64,000 nt of DNA. It comes from Kryptolebias marmoratus (Eukaryota > Chordata > Actinopteri > Cyprinodontiformes > Rivulidae). Under the pieces are notes generated by a model. That model saw only the letters and a program-made list of their open reading frames with translations. It did not search any database and was not told the DNA's origin. The DNA lies in assembly GCF_001649575.2 (NCBI RefSeq), contig NC_051444.1, positions 21,688,425-21,752,424 of the forward strand. Direction: 5' to 3'. A program made the translations under genes and the position numbers. Shown here one piece after another: positions 15,001 to 26,140 of this stretch; the first letter of the stretch is position 1, and each line of letters opens with the position of its first letter.

Positions 15001-17900
15001 TGGCGTACAAAGGTAAATATAGCCGTAATTGAGCACAAAAGAATATCAGTAAAAGGTTGGATTTTTGAACAGTAACAATGGAAAAAAAAGGTCCACAAAT
15101 TATGAAAAAAGGGGAGGAAATTACTGAACAGTTTTATAACAACTTTTCTCCGATGGGAAGAATATGATCAATTCATACAAGAAAAGTGAAAAAAATTAAA
15201 TTTGCAAAAAACACAATGAACCAAAATATTCTCATTATGTAATTCCTGATGGTTCTGCATCAAAAACTGTCCCTCATCAACAGCTGGTAGAACCACAAGA
15301 TTGACTCGTTACTTTAGGATTTTTTTTTTTTTGTCAAGCTCTACAATGAGTCACTTCTACAAATGTCACTTCAAACTTTAGTGTGTCAAAACAGAAGCCT
15401 TGTCTTTACTTTGTCCAGCTGCAGTGTTGACACTTCTCTGATCTCTGAGACATCTGAGATGGACTGTCACAGAGTGGAAACATGGATTGTACTCAGTATT
15501 TAGATTTCTTTTTTTTTTAGATAAATAGACGATGTGTGCTACAGAATAAAATGAAAATTATTAGGAAAACAATACCATTTACTGCACACGTTGTTGAGGC
15601 ATGGGTGAGGAGAAGAAGGAAACAGGTACTGAACTGACCTGCCTTCAGTCTGGGCTTGTTTTCAGAAAATAGTTTGTGGATAAATTAAAAAAAAAAAAGG
15701 ACAAATACCCTTTTCTGCTGCACGTGCTGGAATAAAAAGTAGGACCAAATAACACCTGAAACACTTCATATTCTCAGAGCCAGAATGTGTTTGAATTGTT
15801 CTGACGAGAAAAAAGCAACATTTCAAAGTGGTAAAAAGTTTTGCTGTCCCACTTTTTTTTTTAACAAATCACACAATATCTCAGGTTTTTGCAGTCTGTA
15901 ATAAAGTAAAAACTAACTCAAAAATGCTTTGTTTTTATTTCCATTTCTCGTTCCATCTCATCGTTTTAGGATTTGAGGCTGTAAATTGGCATTAAAGCAA
16001 AAGTTGCTCTCAGAGCAACATTCCAGATACATTTTTATTATTTTAATTGCTATTTATTATCATTTAAATCAGCAATTATTTTTGGCTGGCCTTATTTACA
16101 ATGACATTGAGTAACATAAGCATATCCCATTACAAAAAGTAATGAAACCATACAGTAAAGGGGATATTCAGTGAGAAAATTAAAGAACAGCATGACCCAA
16201 AATAACAGTTCAATTAGATTCATATACGTATTTTATTATATTTAATCTTAGAAGAATTTATTATATTAGTTTTTTGTGACCAAAAAGCTCGGAAAGCTTC
16301 CTGCTGACGGTAAATCCTTTGGAGTCTTTATTTATTGGACTGGACTCAGTTCACATAGTTGCTTGTTGATGAAAAAAACATGACTTTTCACTCACCCTCT
16401 GTGCGTATGTGTCCATGCGTGTGTGTGTGCAGGAGGGCCCAGTGAATTGTGAGCGGTATCTGTCCTGGGCCAATGCCTTCCTGGTGGTCTACAGCATCAA
16501 TGCCATGGAGAGCTTTAGCGGCTGTCAGCTCTATCTGCAGAAACTTTCCCTGCACAACAAAACCTTCCGACCACAAACTCCCATCATCCTGCTGGGCAAC
16601 AAGCTGGACATGGACAGATACAGGCTGGTATTCCTGTGGATGTGTGGGTATATGTGTGCCAGTTACCATTTGTCGTGTGCTCCAGGATACAGCGTTTAAT
16701 TTCAGGGCTTAGTATTGCTGAAGTTACCAAAGAGAGCAAACATTTGACTAAACAGTCTGTAGTAATGAAAAAAATAAGAAATATACATCTCAAGCTTCAC
16801 CTAGACTACACCACATGTTTTAAAAATTGAAACTGCATCCATGCAGACTCGACACATGAAGCTTTTGAGAAACGATTATGTAGCAGTATGTTTCACACAT
16901 GCCCACTCTCACTTTGTGCTCTCGAAACTGAAAGTTTTGCGATTAAACTTTAATAATGTGCTGAAAAAAAAGAGAAAACTGTAAAAAGTGTTGGGAAAAA
17001 AATTCAGTCTTCAGTTAAAAAAATATATATCCAGAGTGGTGTGGAGGGGGCTTATGTCTTAATGCGCAAGGTTTCAGTTCAGCTCGAAACACACTAATTG
17101 TCTTAGTGCGGCAAGCAAACACTTAAACCTCTTTGAATATTGCTTGTCAAATAAAAAAGCAAGTGTACAGCCATGTTTTTACATCTGCTAAGCCATCAAA
17201 TTAAAATTTCCAGCGCCTGATGAGATGGCATTGATTTAAACCTCTTTAGGAAGTGACAGGTCTCTGATAAATGCTGCATCAAATCAAAGAGTGTTCAGAT
17301 ATAATGTGAGGCTGACAGCCATCTGTTTGAATGCTGATGCTGAAAGGGAAGTGGGTCTCTCAACAGAAAACACCGAAGGCAAAATGGTCAGTGTGAGCAA
17401 GAAGGCCTTAAAACCTGTTTTAGGTGAATAAAGGAGTCATGGAGGAGCTATCTTTGTCATTCTACTGATATTTTCTTTTTTTTAACCCTACAAAACAAGA
17501 TTAAATCCTTGACTGTTCAAAGAAAAAAGCTGCAAAGTCTTTATAAACACTTGCTTGTCCTCTCAGACAGGTGAGCCAGCGTGATGGCGAGGCCTTGGCA
17601 GCACGTTTCGGCTGTTTATTCTTCGAGGTGTCGGCCTGTAGGGACTTCCCCTCCGTGCAGCACGTCTTCTACGAGGCGGTGAGGAGGGCGAAGAGGGACG
17701 GCGAGCGTGTCAGTTTGATCCGGCCCGTTTATGTCAGCGAGGACAAGGCGCTGCTCAGCGTCCCCACCTTCACGACGCCGTGCTACAAGGAGCTGCCGGC
17801 CCCCGCCACCGCCAAGCTGGTCACCGTGAAGGCGTCCAGAGCCCAGAGCAAGCGGAGGGCCGCCACGCTCACCTTGCTCAAAGGCTTCAAGATCTTCTGA
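12057..17900 (+). CDS. rasl12: Ras-like protein family member 12 (RASL12), 5 exons, about 245 aa
   Basis: This is a Ras-superfamily small GTPase; its cellular role is poorly known. Exons read as 12057-12138, 12502-12558, 13970-14043, 16433-16623 (or -16627) and 17567 (or 17571)-17900. The P-loop GVMGCGKS is at residues 20-27, followed across the first intron by ALTVKFLTKRFISEYDP, almost identical to mammalian RASL12. The switch II position has MDTCDQ in place of the usual DTAGQ, a RASL12-type deviation expected to weaken GTP hydrolysis. The base-binding motifs are GNKLD and EVSAC. The C-terminus ends KGFKIF with no CAAX box, so no prenylation is expected; this resembles the RERG/RASL11/RASL12 group. 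The last exon is markedly GC-richer than the rest. The gene is convergent with the slc51b-like gene and divergent from kbtbd13, as in mammals. The intron 4 border is ambiguous; see findings. Confidence 0.93.
12559..13969. other. rasl12 intron 2, no further feature seen
   Basis: The intron is AT-rich and contains T-rich runs near 13371-13384. I see no extra exon. Confidence 0.5.
14044..16432. other. rasl12 intron 3, ends in a GT-repeat acceptor
   Basis: No exon or RNA gene is recognised. The intron ends in a short GT repeat directly followed by CAG, rather than in a normal pyrimidine tract. Confidence 0.5.
16628..17566. other. rasl12 intron 4
   Basis: The intron contains no recognised gene. 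Both borders are ambiguous by four bases in a way that keeps frame; this is described in the findings. Confidence 0.5.
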
Positions 17901-18393
17901 CACTTCCTGGACCCCACCTGTGTGTCCTCCGTCCCTGACTGTGATAAGTAGGACATTAGGCAGCACTCTGAAGGAGAGGGGAAGATGAGCAACGAGCTAC
18001 ACTGACAGGACCACATCTGAAGAATGAGTAAAAATGCTCTTCTGCACGTGTGAGCATCTGCTCTATGTTTCATTTCTTCAAGTGACACAAACATAAAAGA
18101 TTTTCATAAGAAAATCACTCTTTTCAGACTGTCTTGGACTGGAAGGGGGACATTCTACTGTACGCTTTATACAGAACATGACTGCAGGTCTCTTATTCTG
18201 CTATTTCAACTGACCAACAAAAGAAAAAAAAAGGAAAAACACCTTAATAATGAATAAAATTTAGATTTGTGTTGCATGACTTAGTCAACATGTAAATACC
18301 CAGAACACTGTGAAATCAACTGAATTCTTTGTTTTAGTATTTTAAGTTTGTTATGAGTATACCTCTTTATGAATAGATCTTCATTAATGGTCA

Positions 18394-18399
18394 AATAAA
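18394..18399 (+). terminator. Candidate rasl12 polyadenylation signal AATAAA
   Basis: AATAAA lies about 0.5 kb after the rasl12 stop codon. Further AATAAA hexamers occur near 18253 and at 18542-18547, so the site actually used is uncertain. Confidence 0.35.
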
Positions 18400-19119
18400 A
18401 GCTACAGTCCTAATAGATTCTGAAGAAATGAGATTATTACGCAGGATACAAGTATTATCATCAACAAAAGAAAATATTTTTTTGTGGTATATTGAAGAAT
18501 ATTAGTTTTATTTGAATCCACCCCAACTTTGAAGTATCATAAATAAAGTTTGGCTTCCCCAAGAAAGGAAACTGCTGAAAAATGAATAAATAATTTAGTG
18601 AGTCATGATGACTTTCAGTGTAGGCAGTGATGTAGTATCTGCATGACCAGCCTGCTGCGGTGAAATCTTGTTTGTATCAAACTGTTTCCACCTCAGTTAC
18701 CTTAAGAAAAACAGAGTCATAACTTCTTTCTTTGTGTACCACACACATTTACACACCAGGGAGTGCTGCAGCATTCTCTGCACCCCTAATTCCCTGGGTT
18801 ACAAAGAGTGTATTTGACTCAGGCTTTGTTTGATGTTAGCTTTTAAAGTGTAGCCTTTGGTAGGTGCTGGGATTAACATTGGGAGACACCAAGGAACAGT
18901 GTTTAATGATGAGCAGAAGACTGAAATGACATTTGGGAAATCAGCCAATCAGTTCTACCATCTGATCGAAGGCATTAAAAAACAGAGAGAGGCAGAACTT
19001 TTTAACATCTGGCTGAAGTTGTTCTAGTCTAAAAAAACAAATAAAAATGGAGATCTGCCCTTTAGGTTCCACCGCATACAAGTTAGGAAAAGCAACAACC
19101 CATCAATATGATGAAATGT
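18400..19119. other. Spacer between convergent rasl12 and slc51b-like genes
   Basis: This stretch holds only 3' UTR-like and intergenic AT-rich sequence. No ORF, RNA or repeat family is recognised. Confidence 0.5.
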
Positions 19120-19125
19120 TTTATT
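19120..19125 (-). terminator. Candidate polyadenylation signal for the slc51b-like gene
   Basis: The plus strand reads TTTATT, which is AATAAA on the minus strand, about 230 bp beyond the stop codon at 19357. Confidence 0.4.
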
Positions 19126-19356
19126 AATGTACTGTATTAATATTCTAAGACATGCCTCAAATGGAGACCTGCTATCAAAACAACAGTCATTAACACACAT
19201 GGATCGTACATAAGATGAGGATTTTCATTAAAAAAACCAATCAGTTCATATCTGCTGTTGTTGAAAAAAGCATTTATGATTGTTGTCACGCACAGGAACA
19301 TTACAGTCTATCAAAAAAAAATCTTTAGAAACTGTGTGACACGCTGATGATGTTGT

Positions 19357-21895
19357 TCACGCTGTCGTCTTCACTTCATCACAGGCTTCTTGCTCCACAT
19401 CTGGGACCTCCTCTTGTTTCTCCTCCTCCTGTGTCTCCTCCGCAGGAGGATCTGAGTACAGGCAGGAGGTGTCGCCATTTTTCCACGTGACCACGATGTT
19501 TCCTGCCGTCAGCGTGCTGGCGTCGCCTTCGATGTTGGGGTACTTGTGTTCCTGCAGCAGCAGAGATGTGCCGTTGTCTTGGAGGGGTGGAACGACCAGC
19601 AGCTCCTCACCTTCGCCTCTTTTAACCAGGGATGCAGCTGCTTTGTATTTTGCTATCTTTTTTCTGCTCCTGCAGGCAATAAAACAGGGAACCTTTAAAA
19701 TGGCATATGGTACATCCATTTGCAGGTTGCATGGTAATTGTTTAATTTCGTACTTATTGGCCACGGTTCCCATTCCCAACAGAAGAAACCCAATGAGCAG
19801 ACAGATGAAGGCCAGTCCCAGCAGCACAAAGGTCCACATGGTGGCTGAAACACAACAAAGACAACTCAGAACTCATTATAATATCATATAAATTATTTTC
19901 TTTTGTTTTGGTTTGTTCTTATGATTCTTATTTCTCTGTAAATCATCCTGGATAATCGGTCAAAATGACACCATTCAGATTAATCTGTCACTAAAAAGAC
20001 ATGGTAATGATAGAACATATTCCTTGAATACAACCCTTTAATTACTTATTAACAGAATACATTTTACCATTAGACGGCCTTCAAAATAAACAGCATCTTT
20101 GCAGTGCATCTTCTGTTTTAAGATATTTAATCTGACTTTTTCAGGTTAGATGTGTGTTTATGTCTTTGCTCCTTCAAACAGGCCTGTTTTATCTGCATCT
20201 CACCTCAAAGAGGAGGAGCATAATGGAACCATTATGTGATTTGGTTCCTCACAACAAGGCCTATACTGTCGTATGATCAGATTTGGAGAGGTTTACATTT
20301 TTCATTCAGCTTTCATTTGAATTCTAAATGTTTTGAGCAGTCAGCAGTGCTTACGATCCTCTGTTCTGTAAAACCAGAGTAAATACTCTCTCTGCTCATC
20401 CGTCATGGTTGCCATCTCTTCTACGAGCTCCTCTTCTTCCCCAAACGGGTCACTGGAGGACCTCCTGAGTCCTGAGGAGGAAAACACACAAGAAGCCATA
20501 AAACAAACTAGTCTCACATTCACCACCAGGCTTATACTGCTGTAAAGATCTCACAAATGCTTTTTATTACTATTTTTGTATTGGTAAATATTTTAGAACA
20601 ATCATATTTTTTTTCCAATAAATTGAAGACATTAGAAACTGTTTTTTCTTGTCTGAGTTCATGTTGTCTACAAATTTCTCATCAGAGGTTCGAAGATCAA
20701 AATAAACTTGTGTTTTGCAGAAATAAGATGTAAGACGGCACAAAACTGACACATCCGCTAATACGTGCCTTACAACAAATATATGAATGTATGAGTATGT
20801 GCAGCAAAACAATGACAAATGCTACAGAGCTGTGCAGTGCAGTCAGGAGATTCATTCGTTTCAAGAGCTTTAAAGGTTTCCTGTTTACGTGTTCAAAGAT
20901 CAAACTTGAAGTTTTCCTCGAAGATGGCTGTATTCACCTGAAATGTCAAAGGCTTGAAGTTTCAAAACACACAGGGAGATTAGATGACAAAGTGTAAAAA
21001 TGGACAAATTTTCTGAGAGGATGATGCTCTACTACCTGCTGCTATCTCAATCAGTATCATGGCAACATAATGAAACAGCCACTTTAATCATCACTCATCT
21101 TGATTAATTACCAACAAATAGATAAGATCTACTCCCCTGAGGCACATAAACAGTCTTTTAAAAAAAAGAAAAAGTTAAATAGAAACTAGACTGCATAAAA
21201 GACTTTTGAAACTGCGAAGTATTTCTACACTGCTACTTTTAGAGAAGAAAAGGACCACTTCTGTCACTTTTTGTCAAACTGAGCTTCATGTGGCAGCTGT
21301 TAGTGCAAAAAAGCACAAAACATCACATTTAAAGGATCCACTTTTGTTCACTGGTCCCTCAGAGACTTACTGAGTCTGTCCTGGCAGATGTCCCCCTCAT
21401 CAAGAGATCCCCACTTTGCGTGTTTGCTGTGCTTTGTGAGAATCAGACGCTGTCCGTCGGTCGACAGCAGCATTGATGCGTTTCTGCTGAAGAGCCTGCC
21501 GCTGTCGCAGTCCCACAGTAGTCCTGCGGGGTTCACATCTGGCTCAGAGCAGGGCTGGGTGTGGACCGACTCGCTCTGTTGGGCTGATAAACATCTGGAC
21601 GATGCGACACACATCAGCATGCCCTGACCGACCCAGGCCCACCGCTGAAACTCAGAGTCCAGGTTGCACTTCTTCAGGAGGACTTCACTTGAACCTGCGG
21701 AGTCCTCCACACACAAGCTGAGTTTGCTGTTGTGGATCATGAACGTCCCTCCCCCTGCAGGAGGGGAAAGGGTGACAGCATTAGATTTATGAATGCTGGT
21801 TTATAAAACCAATACAAATACATATATATGTTTTACCTTTGAAGTATTCCCTTACCTGAGACGAGGAGAAGCAGTAAAATCCAGGTGTAAGGCAT
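19357..21895 (-). CDS. slc51b: OST-beta (SLC51B)-like protein with N-terminal mannose-receptor-type cysteine-rich lectin domain
   Basis: Exons on the minus strand read 21895-21856, 21754-21371, 20471-20355, 19844-19754 and 19669-19357, giving about 314 aa. Residues 1-14 (MPYTWILLLLLVSG) are a signal peptide. Residues about 17-140 form a cysteine-rich ricin-B-like domain (FMIHNSKLSLCVED, FQRWAWVGQGM, LLWDCDSG, GDICQD) with seven cysteines; six match the mannose-receptor spacing. An acidic linker (GEEEELVEEM) leads to REYLLWFYRTEDPTMW, one membrane helix at about 184-208, then NKSRKKIAKYK and an acidic tail. The second half matches OST-beta, the single-pass partner of SLC51A in basolateral bile-acid and steroid export; OST-beta has an outside N-terminus, consistent with a signal peptide. 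Mammalian OST-beta is about 128 aa with no lectin part. The neighbour rasl12 and the convergent orientation also fit SLC51B. Transport function and partner are inferred. Confidence 0.8.
19670..19753 (-). other. Inferred 84-bp in-frame intron in the slc51b-like gene
   Basis: The minus strand has AATAA|GTACGA at 19753 and a good acceptor (TTTTATTGCCTGCAG) ending at 19670. Removing it gives VANKSRKKIAKY after the membrane helix, matching the QASRKEK stop-transfer of OST-beta. The segment is AT-rich, exactly divisible by three and stop-free, so a plain ORF scan reads through it. Confidence 0.7.
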
Positions 21896-22389
21896 GTCTA
21901 ATGAAGGATGAAGAAGTGTTATTAAAAAAACTCCAAGCAAGAAATCAAAGCACAAAACACATCCTATTTGAATTTTTTTTCTAAGACCCGGAACCACAGA
22001 TGTACAAATTTCTATGTGACTTTGTCGAAACGTTTTCATCATTTTAATCGTTGGTGACTTAAACGTCTTTGTGAGATCTGACTGATCTGCTTTTTCCTCA
22101 GAAGGTAGATCAGAACCGTGTTTGACTTTGGGTTTTTATCAGTTTCAATTCCTTTCCCCAAACATTCACTCTGCTGGAATTATAACTTTCAAAATTTGAT
22201 CCAAGAATAAACTGAGCCAACTTCTGTCACATTTAAAGTAGTGACACGTCTCAGGCCTCACCTGGTCCCACCACAGACTGATCAGCCTTCTTTTAAGGGA
22301 CTTTCAGAAATAGGGTCCTGGGATCGTTGTTTGGTAGATTGTGTACCCGTGTTGACCATGTCATTATCTTTTAACCAAAAATAGAAAAG
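21896..22389. other. Upstream flank of the slc51b-like gene
   Basis: This is the presumed promoter and 5' UTR of the minus-strand slc51b-like gene. I see no decisive promoter motif or other gene. Confidence 0.4.
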
Positions 22390-22394
22390 TTGTG

Positions 22395-23030
22395 TGGGGA
22401 AAAAAAATAAAGTACATCCTGTAATTCAACAGCTTGTAGAACAACCGCGAGCAGCAAAAACTCAAAGTAGTTGCTTTCTCTCTGACTTCTTCAGTTTGTC
22501 ACATCACCGAGGAGGGAGTTTGGCCCACTCTTCTTTCCAACACTGCTTCAGGTCATTGAGGTTTGCTGACGTTTGTTTCTGCACAGCTCTTTAAAGGTCC
22601 AAACCCCAGTAGTTAAGTCAGGTTGAGGCCTGGACTTTGATTTGACCATTACAGCACCTTGATTCTTTTCTTTCTCAGCCGTTCTGTTGTAGATTTCCTC
22701 CCGTGTTAACATGATTCTGTTGCATCATAACCCAGTTTGGTCCAAGCCTCAGCTGTTGGACAGACGGCCTCAGATTTCACTCTAGACTACCTTGGTCTAC
22801 AGAGGAGTAAATGCTTGACTTAATGAGGTGCCCAGGCCCTGTGGCTCCATAACAAGCCCAAACCATCACCCCTCTGCCACCGTGCTTGACAGTTGGTATA
22901 AGGTGTTTGCACTGAATCACTGCGTTGGGTTTTTGTCAAACATAACACTGTGCGTTATTAGCATCTGCCCGGCAGACATCGTTCCAGAAGTCTTGTGGTT
23001 CATTTAGATGTGTCACAAAATCAGAGATAT
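22395..23030 (-). pseudogene. Degenerate Tc1/mariner-type transposase relic
   Basis: On the minus strand, the reverse complement of about 22850-22915 encodes a KHLIPTVKHGG...VMVWAC motif. The reverse complement of about 22515-22555 encodes DLKQCWKEEWAKLPP. Both are typical of the C-terminal half of fish Tc1-like transposases. Stop codons and small deletions interrupt every frame, and the N-terminal DNA-binding half is not found. The element is therefore an old dead copy. Confidence 0.8.
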
Positions 23031-24917
23031 TTCTTGTTTACGTGCCTGAAATTCTACTGTCAAGGGTTTTTTGAAAACCTTCAAACTTTCTCTTGGTGTT
23101 AGCGATGAATTAAACACTTCTATCTGACCTGAACTTGTTAGGAAGAGAAACTGTTATGTTACCTTTAAGTTGAGAAATAAGTGCTTGCGTATATTTAGGA
23201 TGGCAGTTTGTTTGTGCGTTATGGCTCCTATGTGGGCAGTTGTCCAGATGATGGCAGTCTAACATCAATGGTTTATACTTTGTGCAGTTGCTGTAATGAC
23301 TTGAGGGAGTGCTCAGTTGAGTACATGCTACAACTAAAGTTATTCTGACTTTAACATTATTACAGAAGTGAAACACCTTCAAGAACTGAGAGTGGAAGTC
23401 CGGTGCTTCTGTTTTAACTCTTGGGATTATCATGATACGAATGACTGAAAATCTACAGATTTACAGTGTCCTTTTAAAGATATTTCTTATGTCTCTGCTT
23501 CATTCTCACCAGCAAATATGTTAGGATTAAGAGTTAAAAGCCCATAACCAGGATTACAATTATTGAACATGGTTACATTTCGATATAAAACACATAGTTT
23601 GAGTTAGAAAAGTCTACAGTGTCATTTTCATACCTTAAAAGTTCACATTCTACATTGTCAATACATTTTCTAAAGAAACTGTTTTATAAGAACTCGCATG
23701 ACCTTTTAATGTGTGTTTTGCTGAAAAAAGGTGATAAAAGTACATTTGTTGGACAGGCTGAAGGCCCTTATCTTGTCTGCCAAGTACTGGATCGAACAAA
23801 CAGGAGAGCTTTCAAAAGGAAGCAGAAAACCTTGGAGCGAAAACACGTGTGTGAATATCTTGCTTAAATAATGACTCCTCTGTAGACAGCTGGGAGGCAG
23901 GAATATTAAGATCATAATTATGATGACTTAGAAACAAAAACTCCCGCGTTATTTACCTCACAGGTCAGGGTGAAACGGCGCCATTTGTTTTAAAAATGTA
24001 AAATGTTCAAATAATTGCCAACATGCATCATGTGTGGATGAATATTATGAAATGAAGTGAACGTTTTGGAGCTGCTGCAGATATTGTGCTCTTGTTGTTC
24101 CTGCGTTCTGTGGCTGCATCTGAATAATTTGTCCCGAGCTGATGCAAAAGCACTGAGCACAAAGGCAAAAATGATAAATAAATAAATTAGCCACCTGGAT
24201 GAGACTGAGGCACTTCAACCCCCCCCCCCCTTTTTTTGCAGCACTGTGCATTACCTCCTCTGTTCATTTTCCTCTCGTTCATGTGTAATTATCAGAGGAA
24301 AAAGATAAACAGAATAGGCCTTCTAATCTTCAGCTGAGTCTGCCATTTGACCCCACATCATTTCACACTTATTCCCATTTTCCAAGACGGAAAACAAAGC
24401 TCAGCACCTGGTGAATTTGAAACAGTTAGAAATGCTAATAAGCCGACAGCAAATGAGCAGCAGGTTAACAAGCTGTGACAGAAACAACTTTCCTCTCAGC
24501 GGGAACCTCCTGGAAGAGCACAGATGAACACAAACTACAAAACATCACATCAGGCACAGCAAATATTTATCTAGCACCGTTTCTGAATCACATCAGTGCT
24601 GCTCTACTGTTTATTTTCATTTCTTTTGCTCTACTCACTCTGTACTCGCTGGTGCTGTGACTCTGGCAGAGGTGAGAAGGAGGGAATGGTTAACTGCGCA
24701 GCACGTAAAGTTAAACAACAACAACAAAAAAAAAACTTTCCAAAGTTCACTGGGAGGAGTCTGCACGTCATTTCCTCACTTGCTCCTCTCCTTTTGAAAA
24801 GTGTGTGTGTAAAAACTAATAACATTTTTATTGCACGCAGCCACAAGGTGAAAGGAGGGCGATGATGCTTTTAACCCGTGTCTGAGAGTGTGTTTGCTTA
24901 TGTGTGTCTGTAAGCAA
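23031..24917. other. Intergenic, no gene recognised
   Basis: This is AT-rich DNA. A ten-base C run followed by a T run lies near 24220-24238. The short ORFs here show no family resemblance. Confidence 0.5.
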
Positions 24918-26140
24918 AATATCTCATAAACAACTGGATGATTTTAATGAAACCTTCAAAAAGCAATCACTGGGTGCGCTTCAGCAACTGATTACCTTAG
25001 TTAGTCCAATTCGAGATGGCCGCCACAGGGAAGCAACATCACCAAACACAAAGATGACTATAACTCTGTCAGTTTTACAGATGTTGGGTTACAGTTTGGG
25101 GTGGTGGTAGTTAAGAGTCATTCCCAACATATACTATGAGCTCTAACTGAACGCATCTTGGCTCTGTATAAAACTTCACAGCTAACTGTGGGACAGATTT
25201 TAGCGAAACTCTCAAAAAGTGTCCTGATGCATGCTCAATAGTCCAGGTAGATAAATATAACAAGGCTGAGTCAAGTCCTCTGGACGGGTTCTTCTTTGTT
25301 GAAATGATTCGTCTTTTATCCAAAAGTCTTCTTCAGTCTGAGGAGCTGCAAGCAAACTCAGCCTTATAAACAGCAGCTTCGCGTGGTTAACCCACCAGTT
25401 GCTGGTGACACCCAAAACTCGTTGTTCACGTTTGAAAAGAGGACCATCAGCCTAACGGGAGATCCTGAAGGCTGCTTGCCTTTCACAGAAGGGCTGAGTG
25501 ATACTCGTAATAACAGCGTTGTAGGATTGTGACATTTGGACACAGAGGCCACCGCCCCTGTTTAACGACAGACAGGTTCTCCTCACAAAGACTATAAAAG
25601 AAGGTAAAAGACAAAACGTTCCAACAAAGAACAACCTGTCCAGAGGACTTGACTCGACCTTGTTAGAGATCTCAAAAAATGATTGTTTGATACGCATCTA
25701 ACATATGGTTAACTCTGAGAGTCAACTCAATTAAAGATGGCTGCCACAGCCAACTGACTACAGAAGTGACTATTTGTTGCACAAAAACTTAGTCAGGCTA
25801 AGTTATATTGACCTAAAATTGGGTATGGTAGTAGCTGAGATGCATTTCCAACGTATTCTCTGAGCACTACACATTGCACAAGATCTTTCCTTTAAATTTT
25901 GATTTTAATAAAACTGTCAGAAAATAATCCCTGGCTGCACATCTACAACTAATTAACTTTTGGAATCAGTTCAATTCAAGATGGCCACCACAACTAATCA
26001 ACCTTAGGCAACACAAAAGTGGCAACAGATTTGCCAGATTTGAAGATATAACACTAAAGTTTGGTGTGGGAGTAGCTGAGAGTCAGTCAACACACATATA
26101 CTGAGTGCTCACAGATTGTGTGACATCTGGGAACATTGTA
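24918..26140. repeat. ~245-bp repeat units, several copies, interrupted by an inverted-repeat element
   Basis: At least three diverged units carry the same landmarks in the same order: AAGATGGCYGCCACA, AACCTTAG or similar, TATAACTCTGTCAGTTTTACAGA, TTTGGTGTGG, AGCTGAGAGTCA. The AGATGGC landmarks at 25735 and 25979 are 244 bp apart. A first unit spans about 24,921-25,215. The same family recurs at 40,570-40,920. The family is common in teleosts, but I cannot name it. Confidence 0.7.
25257..25670. mobile_element. Inverted-repeat (foldback/MITE-like) element nested in the ~245-bp repeat array
   Basis: The left arm at 25257-25318 (TAACAAGGCTGAGTCAAGTC ... GTCTTTTA) is matched by the reverse complement of 25605-25670, with fewer than ten mismatches by eye over about 60 bp. 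The interior is unrelated to the surrounding repeat and has no recognised coding region. Confidence 0.7.

Noticed and set aside
16584..16793. Minus-strand ORF over rasl12 exon 4 border
   Set aside because: Antisense shadow with no supporting signal.
17616..17966. 116-codon minus-strand ORF over the last rasl12 exon
   Set aside because: It reflects the GC-rich final exon read backwards; the sense strand is clearly RASL12.
19469..19891. 140-codon plus-strand ORF opposite the slc51b-like exons
   Set aside because: It is the complement of the real coding exons and has no recognisable domain.
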